28,843 bases of DNA from JBFGWM01 sp041588495. Lineage in GTDB: Bacteria > Pseudomonadota > Gammaproteobacteria > Pseudomonadales > JBFGWM01. The stretch is from positions 1 to 28,843 of the forward strand of contig JBFGWM010000004.1 of the NCBI GenBank assembly GCA_041588495.1, written 5' to 3'. Both the position numbers and the translations under genes were made by a program. The notes below the pieces were generated by a model. It was not told the origin of the DNA. It saw only the letters and a program-made list of their open reading frames with translations, and searched no databases. How positions within the stretch are numbered: position 1 is the stretch's first letter; every line of letters starts with the position of its first letter. This document shows positions 22,747 to 28,843 of the stretch, piece after piece.

Positions 22747-24354
22747 ATGAAATCATCCCCGCAAACCAGCCAGACCCGCGCACGCAGAGTGCGACTGTCA
22801 TTCCTGCTGCTGTGCCTGCTCTCCCTGCTCGCCAGGCACGCGACCGCTGCAGGTGGCGAAGGCTACACCGGCGCACCTGAACCGCAGCCAAACGCGACCG
22901 CGGGTAACACCACACAGCTGGCCTTCGAAAACGGTGAGCCGGACGGACCCGCGGCAGAACCGGTGGACGCGGGTGAGGACGATGTGCCGGTTTCCGAGGA
23001 TCCGGAGCCCGCCGGCGATTCCGCGGAGGACGAGGATTCACCGGCCCCGGGAACCAGCACCAGGCAGCGCGAGCATGCGCCGGTGACAGAGGAACCGGTC
23101 TCCGCGCAGCCACCCGACATGAATGCAGCCGATCCGTCGGCTGCCGGGCGGGAAGCAATGCCCGCACCCGAGTCGACGGAAGGTACCGACGCGGACATGG
23201 GCGAGGATCCGGACGAACCGCCGGTCGGCGCCGCTTCCACGTCCGCGCCGGCCCCGGCGGAAACCGTGAGCCCGACGGCCACGCCGAAGCCACCCGGCCT
23301 CCCACCACGCAAGCAGCCGTTCAGCATCCTCGGCGAGGATGTCCCGCCGGGTACCGCGCGCACGGTATTCTGGCAGCCGGCCCAGTCCTTCGAGGGGCTC
23401 GCCCTGCGCACGCCGGTCAACATCCTGCACGGGCGCCGCGAAGGTCCGGTGCTGTGCCTGACCGCCGCGGTGCATGGCGACGAACTCAACGGCGTGGAAA
23501 TCGTGCGCCGGGTGGTCGACAGCATCGATCCGAAACAATTGCGCGGCGTGGTGATCGGCGTACCCATCGTCAACCTGCGCGGGTTCCTGCGCAACTCCCG
23601 GTACCTGCCGGACCGGCGCGACCTGAACCGCTACTTTCCCGGCAGCACCACGGGGAGCAGTGCCTCGCGCATCGCCTATTCCCTGTTCCACACCATCATC
23701 CTGCGCTGCACCCATCTCATCGACCTGCACACGGGCTCGTTCCACCGCAGCAACCTGCCGCAACTGCGCGCCAACCTGAACAATCCGGAGGTGGTCAAGC
23801 TGACCCAGGGCTTCGGCAGCATGGCGGTCCTGCACAGTTCCGGGATCTCCGGCAGCCTGCGCAACGCGGCGATAGCCGCCGGAATACCGGCAGTCACCGT
23901 CGAGGCCGGCGGACCCATGCACCTGGACCCTGAAGCGGTGGCCACCGGAGTGGCCTCCATCGAAACCGTGCTCGACAAGATGGGCATGATCGAGCGGTTC
24001 CGCCTGTGGGGTGATCCGCAGCCGGTCTATTACAAGTCGCGGTGGGTCCGCTCCGACCACGGCGGCATCCTGTTTTCCCACGTTGAACTGGGCAGCCGGG
24101 TCAGCAAGGGCGAACTGCTCGGGGTGGTGACGGACCCGATCAGCAACGCCCGGCACCGCATCATTTCCCCCGTCGACGGCCGCATACTCGGCATGGCGTT
24201 CAACCAGGTGGTCATGCCCGGCTTTGCCGCCTACCACGTCGGCGCGGTGACCAGCGAACGCGTGATCCAGAGTGGCGAGGGACAGCGGACCACCGGGGAG
24301 ACACCCGGCTCCGGGGAGACCGACGAGGTCGACCCCCGCCTCGACGAGCCCTGA
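22747..24354 (+). CDS. secreted succinylglutamate desuccinylase/aspartoacylase-family (AstE/AspA) zinc hydrolase
   Basis: A 535-residue protein. A twin-Arg-lacking signal peptide (RVRLSFLLLCLLSLLARHATA) is followed by a Pro/Glu/Ala/Thr-rich acidic linker (about 38-190) and a complete AstE/AspA domain (about 195-505). Zinc ligands are H243 and E246 in AAVHGDELNG and H328 in LIDLHTG. Catalytic Glu is E386 in VTVEAGGP. NSRYLPDRRDLNRYFPG is the typical substrate loop. The C-terminal beta domain has GELLGVVTDP. Family enzymes release N-acyl amino acids or act as carboxypeptidase-like hydrolases. Here it is divergent from the retropepsin-7TM-ATP-grasp operon, a known association, so its substrate is probably the ligase product. 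ATG 22747 was chosen for the signal peptide; earlier in-frame codons exist. Confidence 0.88.
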   Translation: MKSSPQTSQTRARRVRLSFLLLCLLSLLARHATAAGGEGYTGAPEPQPNATAGNTTQLAFENGEPDGPAAEPVDAGEDDVPVSEDPEPAGDSAEDEDSPAPGTSTRQREHAPVTEEPVSAQPPDMNAADPSAAGREAMPAPESTEGTDADMGEDPDEPPVGAASTSAPAPAETVSPTATPKPPGLPPRKQPFSILGEDVPPGTARTVFWQPAQSFEGLALRTPVNILHGRREGPVLCLTAAVHGDELNGVEIVRRVVDSIDPKQLRGVVIGVPIVNLRGFLRNSRYLPDRRDLNRYFPGSTTGSSASRIAYSLFHTIILRCTHLIDLHTGSFHRSNLPQLRANLNNPEVVKLTQGFGSMAVLHSSGISGSLRNAAIAAGIPAVTVEAGGPMHLDPEAVATGVASIETVLDKMGMIERFRLWGDPQPVYYKSRWVRSDHGGILFSHVELGSRVSKGELLGVVTDPISNARHRIISPVDGRILGMAFNQVVMPGFAAYHVGAVTSERVIQSGEGQRTTGETPGSGETDEVDPRLDEP

Positions 24355-24445
24355 CCCCGCCACCGCGGCATCTATCGGCCCACGACGATCTACACTCAGG
24401 GAAGGGAAGATCGAATCGTCCGCGGGTGGATCAGGGGAGGAACGC

Positions 24446-25837
24446 ATGAACGCGCCGAAGCGGCCCAGCCTGCCCGACGCCACCGAGCTGCTGCGGCAGA
24501 TGCGGGAAGGCGAGCGCAGCGCGGTGGATATCGTCGATGAGCACCTGCGCCGCATCGAACGCCTGCACCCGACACTCAACGCCGCGATCGAGGTCATGGC
24601 CGACGAGGCCCGCCGTAAGGCACAAAAACCGCGCAAGGGCCCCCTGTCCGGGCTGCCGGTGACCGTCAAGGAAACCTTCGCCCTCAAGGGCCACCAGATC
24701 ACCGCCGGATCCCTGCGCATGCCGCCCGTGGAATGTCATGCCGATGCACCGGTGGTGGCCCGCCTGCGGCGCGCGGGGGCCATCATCATCGCGCGCAGCA
24801 ACGTCCCCGAATTCGTGATGACCCCGGAAACCAACAACCTGCGCTGGGGGCGTACCAACAACCCGCTCGATCCGGAGCGCGTCGCGGGCGGCTCCACTGG
24901 CGGCGAGGGCGCCCTGGTCGGCTCGGGTTGTTCGCCGGCAGGGCTCGGCACCGACATCCTCGGCTCGATCCGCATCCCCGGCGCCTGCTGCGGGGTGGTG
25001 GGTTTCCGGCCGGCGTCGGAACTGGTCGACAAGACCGATGTCTGGACCAGCGGCGTCGGCTTCTTCGAGACCTGGAACGGTATCGGACCCCTGACCCGCT
25101 CGGTGCGCGACGCACGACTGGTTTACGACGTCATCGCCCGGCGCAAGCTGGCCGCGCCCGCGGATGTGCAGGACCTGCGCCTCGTCATTCCGACCCGCTT
25201 CAAGCTGAGCATCCGCGACGCCTGCATCGACGGCGCGGTGCAACTGGGCCGGCGCGCGCTGATGGACGCGGGCATGGTCCCCGAGGAGATGTCCTTCCGC
25301 GACGTGCCGCGCCTGTTCACGCGCATTCCGCGGCTGGTCGCCGCGGAAGCGGTTCCGGAGTGGAAACGCTGGCTCACCACCGACGACGGCGAGCCGTTCC
25401 GCGTGCGGCAGGAAGTGATCCGCCAGCTGGTGCGCGAGCCGAGCGTGGAACCGGCCTTCTTCACCTGGTTCCTCACCGCCGCCCTGATGAAACCCGGTAC
25501 CGGCCGCCTGCGCAGGATCGTGCGCGCCTACGAGAACGCGCGCAAACGCTACCACGCGATGCTCGGTGACGACGGCATCCTGATCCTGCCCACCCTCGGA
25601 CTGCTGCCGCCACGCCACGGTCGCATGAACCTTGCCGCCCTGCGTCCGGGCGTCAACGGACTGGTCACCGCGCACACCTTCGTCAATTACATCAACCTGT
25701 CCGCGATCACGGTTCCGGCATGGCGTTCGGCGGACCCGGAAACCGGGCTCGTTCCGGGCGTGCAACTCGCCTGCGCACCGGGGGCGGAGGCCCGCCTGCT
25801 GGACGCGGCGGCTGTGCTCGAGGCGGGTATTTCCTGA
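24446..25837 (+). CDS. amidase-signature-family hydrolase
   Basis: A 463-residue amidase. The Ser-cisSer-Lys triad is visible as K75 (VTVKETF), S150 (GGSTGGEGAL) and S174 (GTDILGSIRIP); the 24-residue gap between the serines is standard. The signature usually reads GTDxGGS, so Leu in place of the first Gly is unusual, but the nucleophile is kept. No GatB partner is nearby and the sequence differs from GatA, so a role in tRNA amidation is unlikely. It is cytoplasmic, with no signal peptide. The strong GGGGAGG before ATG 24446 fixes the start. It begins 91 bp after the AstE-like gene and 43 bp before the reductase gene, so all may be co-transcribed. The amide or ester substrate is unknown. Confidence 0.9.
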   Translation: MNAPKRPSLPDATELLRQMREGERSAVDIVDEHLRRIERLHPTLNAAIEVMADEARRKAQKPRKGPLSGLPVTVKETFALKGHQITAGSLRMPPVECHADAPVVARLRRAGAIIIARSNVPEFVMTPETNNLRWGRTNNPLDPERVAGGSTGGEGALVGSGCSPAGLGTDILGSIRIPGACCGVVGFRPASELVDKTDVWTSGVGFFETWNGIGPLTRSVRDARLVYDVIARRKLAAPADVQDLRLVIPTRFKLSIRDACIDGAVQLGRRALMDAGMVPEEMSFRDVPRLFTRIPRLVAAEAVPEWKRWLTTDDGEPFRVRQEVIRQLVREPSVEPAFFTWFLTAALMKPGTGRLRRIVRAYENARKRYHAMLGDDGILILPTLGLLPPRHGRMNLAALRPGVNGLVTAHTFVNYINLSAITVPAWRSADPETGLVPGVQLACAPGAEARLLDAAAVLEAGIS

Positions 25838-25880
25838 CCGAGCGCAGGCATCGGGACAGGCAGCTTATCGGGAGGTTCGG

Positions 25881-26876
25881 ATGGAACGTATCGCTGTCAT
25901 CGGGGCAACCGGCCTGATCGGCCACCACACAGCCCGCTCCATCTGGGACGCCGAGAAGGAACTGGTGGTCATTCACCGCCGGAAGTCGGCCCTGGAACCC
26001 CTGGCCAGCCTCGAGTATTCGCCCGCGGTGGCGGACCTCGACGAACCGGAGTCCCTGGTCAAGGCATTGCAGGGTGTCGACGCGGTGATCAACTGCGCCG
26101 GCTATTACCCGACCACGCCCCGGCCGTGGAAGGCGGAGGTCGAAACCGCGACCAGGCAGATGGACAACTTTTACCGGGCCTGTACCAGTGTGCAACTGGA
26201 ACGCATCGTTTACCTCGGCGCCGCGATCGCCCTGCGCCGTCATCCGGAAGGAAAGCCCGGCGACGAGACACTCGAATACGAGGAGCAGCCCAGGGATCAC
26301 AACGCCTACCTGCAGGTGAAATGGGCCATGGACCGCCAGGCGCGTGAGTGGGCGAGGAAAGGGCTGCCGGTGGTGATCGGCATCCCCTCGATGACATTCG
26401 GGGAATTCGACTACGGACCGACCACCGGCCAGCTGATCGTCGAGATCGCCAACCAGACGCTGCCCGCCTACGTGAAGGGCAACCGCAACGTCATCTACGC
26501 CGGTGACGCCGGCCGCGGACTGCTGGCCTGCTGCGAAAACGGCAGGCCCGGAGAGCGCTACCTGCTCACGGGAGAAAACACGACGATGGACGACCTGGTC
26601 GAGCGCATTGCGAAGCTCGCCGGCGTCAAGCCGCCACGGCCAGTCCCCCTGAAATCCGCGAAAGCCATGGCCCGGGTGCAGAACCTGCGCCACAGGTTCC
26701 TGCGCGGACCGGAGCCGAAGATCACGCCGACCGCCATCGCGGTCATGTCCGCCGGCCAGTTCCTCGACGGTTCCAAGGCGGAAAAAGAACTTTCCTTCAA
26801 GGCGTTGGAGTCCCTCACCGACTGCCTGCGGCGCACCCTGAAATGGTTCCGCGCGGTCGGCTATGTCCGCACCTAG
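25881..26876 (+). CDS. NAD(P)-binding atypical/extended SDR-like reductase
   Basis: A 331-residue Rossmann-fold protein of the extended or atypical SDR (dihydroflavonol reductase/NmrA-like) type. GATGLIG at residues 8-14 binds the dinucleotide, VINCAGYY marks the fourth strand, and Y143/K147 in NAYLQVKWAMD is the catalytic pair. IPSMTFGEFDYGPTTGQLI lies at the usual substrate loop, and YLLTGENTTMDDLVERIAKLAG resembles the C-terminal part of such reductases. ATG 25881 follows GGGAGG; the frame upstream overlaps the amidase gene and is not used. It is cytoplasmic. It is probably co-transcribed with the amidase and MAPEG genes. The substrate is not readable. Confidence 0.88.
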   Translation: MERIAVIGATGLIGHHTARSIWDAEKELVVIHRRKSALEPLASLEYSPAVADLDEPESLVKALQGVDAVINCAGYYPTTPRPWKAEVETATRQMDNFYRACTSVQLERIVYLGAAIALRRHPEGKPGDETLEYEEQPRDHNAYLQVKWAMDRQAREWARKGLPVVIGIPSMTFGEFDYGPTTGQLIVEIANQTLPAYVKGNRNVIYAGDAGRGLLACCENGRPGERYLLTGENTTMDDLVERIAKLAGVKPPRPVPLKSAKAMARVQNLRHRFLRGPEPKITPTAIAVMSAGQFLDGSKAEKELSFKALESLTDCLRRTLKWFRAVGYVRT

Positions 26877-26936
26877 GCGCGGCCCCGCTCACCACCACGC
26901 ACCTGCACCCTCACAACTCGCGGAGATCCCGAATTC

Positions 26937-27350
26937 ATGTCCATCCAGATCAACCAGCACACCATGACCCTGGCCTACTGGTGCGTGCTCATCGCCGCGC
27001 TGATGCCCTACGTGTTCACCGCCATCGCCAAGTTCTCCGGGCCCGGGTTCAGCGACGACAGCAACCGTGCCCCGCGCGAGTTTCTTGACAAGCTGGACGG
27101 CGCCCGCAAGCGCGCCCACTGGGCACAGCTCAATTCCTTCGAGGCGTTTCCCGCGTTCGCGGCGGCGGTGATCATTGCCCATCTCACGGGCGGGGCGGCG
27201 CAGGGCACCATCGATGCCCTTGCCGTGGCGTTCATCCTGATCCGCTCGGCCTACGGGTACCTGTACCTGCAGGACATCGCGAAGTTGCGAACGCCAGTGT
27301 GGGCGGCCGGACTGGCCTGCGTGATCGCGTTGTTCATCGCCGCGGCCTGA
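26937..27350 (+). CDS. MAPEG-family membrane protein
   Basis: A 137-residue protein with four predicted helices (about 9-29, 66-85, 88-108 and 118-136). The family-typical segment is REFLDKLDGARKRAHWAQLNSFEAFPAF between TM1 and TM2. MAPEG proteins include microsomal glutathione transferases and eicosanoid enzymes; small bacterial members like this one are mostly uncharacterised, with glutathione-linked detoxification as a reasonable guess. GGAGAT precedes the ATG. It lies 60 bp after the reductase gene and converges with the Ftr1 gene. Confidence 0.9.
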   Translation: MSIQINQHTMTLAYWCVLIAALMPYVFTAIAKFSGPGFSDDSNRAPREFLDKLDGARKRAHWAQLNSFEAFPAFAAAVIIAHLTGGAAQGTIDALAVAFILIRSAYGYLYLQDIAKLRTPVWAAGLACVIALFIAAA

Positions 27351-27380
27351 ACGCGGCCACGGCGGGAACGGGTTCCAGGC

Positions 27381-28244
27381 TCAGCTGGAAGCGGGTACCG
27401 GACGCGCCTGCTTGTCCGCCGCGGGAGTTCCCGCGGGACGACGGCTGCGACGTCCGGACCACAGCATGCCCAGCCCGATGGCGACCAGGGTGCTCACGTA
27501 GAACACCAACTGGATGCCGGCTGGCCGCGCTTCGTAGCCGACCAGGATGTGCAGCACCTCGCCCACGGCGGAATCCGACGAGATGAACCCGGAGCTGTCC
27601 CACAGCTGGTTACCCAGGGCAGGCAACAGCCCCGCCTGCAGCAGGTATCCCGCCGCCGAGGAAGCCAGGCCCGCGGCCAGCAACAGAATCATCCAGCCGG
27701 TGACAGTGAAGAAATGGCGCACCGGGATGCGCAGCAGACCGGCATACAGGGCATAACCGGTGACCACGCCACACGCGAGTCCGACGAGGCCGCCGATGGC
27801 CATCGAGCCGGCCGCGGCGCCCGCTGCGGCGATGCCGTACGCGAACAGCACCACCTCGGATCCCTCGCGCAGCACCGCGAGGCCGACCACCACCGCGATC
27901 ACCCACAGGCCGCGTTCACCCAGGGACACGGCGGTGCCCACCGATTTCATGTCGCCGGCCAGCTTGCGTGCGTGGGCCGCCATCCAGATGTTGTGCCAGG
28001 CCAGCATCAGCACCGCGAGCAGCAGGACCGAGGCGTTGAAGATTTCCTGGCCGCGGCCCTCGGAGAAATCGGCGATCACGTCGGTGAACCCGGCCACCAC
28101 CGTGGCACCGCACAGGCCCGCACCGACGCCCGCGGCAATCCAGGCCGTGCGCCCGGCCACACCGCGCGTCGCCGCGGCGATGATGCTGATGATCAGGGCC
28201 GCCTCGAGAACCTCGCGAAAGACAATGATACCGGTGCTGAACAT
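27381..28244 (-). CDS. FTR1-family high-affinity iron permease
   Basis: A 287-residue inner-membrane protein with seven predicted helices. The two REXXE-type iron-binding motifs of the family are present: REVLE at residues 10-14 in TM1 and REGSE at 126-130 in the fourth helix. It resembles EfeU/Ftr1. These permeases take up iron with a periplasmic partner that handles Fe(II) oxidation or capture. GGGAGG lies just before the ATG. The cupredoxin gene ends 15 bp upstream on the same strand, so the two form an operon, probably repressed by Fur when iron is plentiful. The 28-residue cytoplasmic tail is Arg/Pro-rich and unremarkable. Confidence 0.93.
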   Translation of the reverse strand: MFSTGIIVFREVLEAALIISIIAAATRGVAGRTAWIAAGVGAGLCGATVVAGFTDVIADFSEGRGQEIFNASVLLLAVLMLAWHNIWMAAHARKLAGDMKSVGTAVSLGERGLWVIAVVVGLAVLREGSEVVLFAYGIAAAGAAAGSMAIGGLVGLACGVVTGYALYAGLLRIPVRHFFTVTGWMILLLAAGLASSAAGYLLQAGLLPALGNQLWDSSGFISSDSAVGEVLHILVGYEARPAGIQLVFYVSTLVAIGLGMLWSGRRSRRPAGTPAADKQARPVPASS

Positions 28245-28259
28245 GACGGGCCTCCCGGC

Positions 28260-28595
28260 TTACTCGACGATCACCGCGCCCTGCGCGGTGTCCTCGTTGA
28301 ACTCTCCGAAAAAGGGATAGCGGCCGGGTTCCAGGGGCCCGATGCGAATCTTCGCGGTCTTGCCGCCGGCAATGATCTTCTCGCGCTTGAGCTCGTGGCT
28401 TTCGAACTCCTCGGGGGTCGCGTCGCGGTTCTCCACGATGAGCACCACGCGCTTGCCGGCTGGGATCTTCACTTCCGCGGGCTCGAAGCGGTGATTCTCG
28501 ATGACCACGCGGTACTCATCCACGGCGACCGCGGTCAGCGGCACGGCCATTGCGGCGGCAATCACGAAATTTCTCAGGATCTTGCTGGCGGACAT
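28260..28595 (-). CDS. periplasmic cupredoxin-domain protein, Ftr1 partner
   Basis: A 111-residue secreted protein. A signal peptide (KILRNFVIAAAMAVPLTAVAV) is cut near residue 25. The rest is a cupredoxin-like beta sandwich with the typical NHRFEPAEVKIPAGKRVVLIVEN and a late PLEPGRYPFFGEFNED strand. A type 1 copper site normally needs Cys, and this protein has none; His and acidic residues (NHRFEP, FESHELKRE, FNEDTA) could instead hold copper or iron at low affinity. Small proteins of this kind accompany Ftr1 permeases, like the cupredoxin domain of EfeO. GGAGG lies before the ATG. A GATAAT -10 and a Fur-like box are upstream. Confidence 0.88.
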   Translation of the reverse strand: MSASKILRNFVIAAAMAVPLTAVAVDEYRVVIENHRFEPAEVKIPAGKRVVLIVENRDATPEEFESHELKREKIIAGGKTAKIRIGPLEPGRYPFFGEFNEDTAQGAVIVE

Positions 28596-28618
28596 CCAGG
28601 TACCCTCCGGGGGCGGTA

Positions 28619-28653
28619 ATTATCAAATGCTAAGTTAAATGTTAATCATTCTC
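28619..28653 (-). promoter_or_regulatory. Fur-like box and -10 for the cupredoxin-Ftr1 operon
   Basis: Minus-strand GAGAATGATTAACATTTAA (28635-28653) matches 13 of 19 positions of the Fur consensus, including the core GAATGAT and CATT. The -10 GATAAT (28619-28624, five of six) lies 10 bp downstream, so the box covers the -35 region. The AT-rich patch stands out from the GC-rich surroundings. Iron-dependent repression is inferred. Confidence 0.62.
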
Positions 28654-28720
28654 GTTTACATTTGAAAGTGCCTCACTGGAATTTTTTTGGCGGCCGGTTC
28701 AACCGCCCCGGGGCAGGCGA

Positions 28721-28726
28721 TAAAAT
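28721..28726 (+). promoter_or_regulatory. candidate -10 for cmoA
   Basis: TAAAAT (five of six) lies 32 bp before the cmoA ATG. The -35 at 17 bp is poor, so this is a weak call. Confidence 0.25.
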
Positions 28727-28758
28727 CGGCAGCCTGAATCGCTGCGAATGGTCCCGTT

Positions 28759-28843
28759 ATGGCAGACTCGCCCGAAAGGGACGCCCTCTATGCCCGCCCC
28801 CTCGAGCGCATCGTCGATTTCCGCTTCGACGAGGCCGTCGCCC
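28759..28843 (+). CDS. cmoA: carboxy-S-adenosyl-L-methionine synthase CmoA (N-terminus only)
   Basis: The last 85 bases encode MADSPERDALYARPLERI then VDFRFDEAVA and run off the right edge. This resembles the start of E. coli CmoA, where the (D/T)LF/LYxxP and DxxFDExVAxVFPDMI pattern occurs. CmoA makes carboxy-SAM, used by CmoB to form 5-carboxymethoxyuridine at the tRNA wobble position. Only 28 residues are visible, so the call rests on the N-terminal pattern. The ribosome site is weak. An earlier ATG (28748) is out of frame. Confidence 0.68.
   Translation, partial: MADSPERDALYARPLERIVDFRFDEAVA

Noticed and set aside
23038..24720. 560-codon minus-strand frame
   Set aside because: It is opposite the AstE-like gene and amidase start; no motifs.
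24431..25765. 444-codon minus-strand frame
   Set aside because: It is opposite the amidase gene, which has a full catalytic triad.
28691..28709. GGCGG/CCGCC inverted repeat as a terminator for cmoA or the iron operon
   Set aside because: The stem is only five bases, the T-run lies on the 5' side of the plus strand, and no gene ends there.

Overview
The window is high-GC chromosomal DNA, probably from a gammaproteobacterium. Supporting signs are an FNR-type regulator with E. coli-like ligand spacing, a CmoA start, UspE and ClsB homologues, and an alpha-L-glutamate ligase-like cluster typical of gamma- and beta-proteobacteria. A free-living sulfur- or iron-associated lineage such as the Ectothiorhodospiraceae/Chromatiales would fit, but that is a guess. 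Genes are tightly packed, no intergenic gap exceeds 300 bp, and I see no tRNA, rRNA, IS, phage, integron or CRISPR. The very long open frames opposite several genes are high-GC antisense shadows.

Layout. 1-2642: a SagB/ThcOx-type double nitroreductase (runs off the left edge) divergent from an SRPBCC-SDR fusion. 2660-4362: an encapsulated-ferritin-like protein and a globin (minus strand), divergent from fnr. 4396-9134: an RND/MMPL exporter with a DPFL-repeat insert, cardiolipin synthase ClsB and a membrane GGDEF protein, all on the minus strand. 9183-15632: an apparent FNR-controlled stress block with UspE, a second tandem Usp followed by a Na/Pi cotransporter-PhoU protein, a monohaem cytochrome c, an EEP phosphatase, Hsp20 and a VIT1/CCC1 metal transporter. 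Four FNR-type palindromes lie in this block, three of them exactly 22 bp from a plausible -10.

15639-19367: a 1242-residue secreted subtilase-like protein with a beta-propeller of FG-GAP/VCBS repeats. 19542-24354: the least understood module. A RimK-like ATP-grasp ligase, an inactive transglutaminase-7TM protein and a retropepsin-like protease form an overlapping minus-strand operon, divergent from a secreted AstE/AspA-type zinc hydrolase. The set looks like a system that makes, exports or senses, and cleaves a peptide or amino-acid adduct at the envelope. 24446-27350: amidase, NAD(P)-binding reductase and MAPEG protein, possibly co-transcribed. 27381-28595: an Ftr1 iron permease-cupredoxin pair behind a Fur-like box. 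28759 to the end: the start of cmoA.

Two themes recur. One is low-oxygen stress control: FNR, Usp proteins, Hsp20, cytochrome c and globin. The other is iron handling: an EncFtn homologue without a neighbouring encapsulin, VIT1/CCC1 and Ftr1. The VIT/Hsp20 promoter, with an FNR box between a heat-shock gene and a metal exporter, links them.
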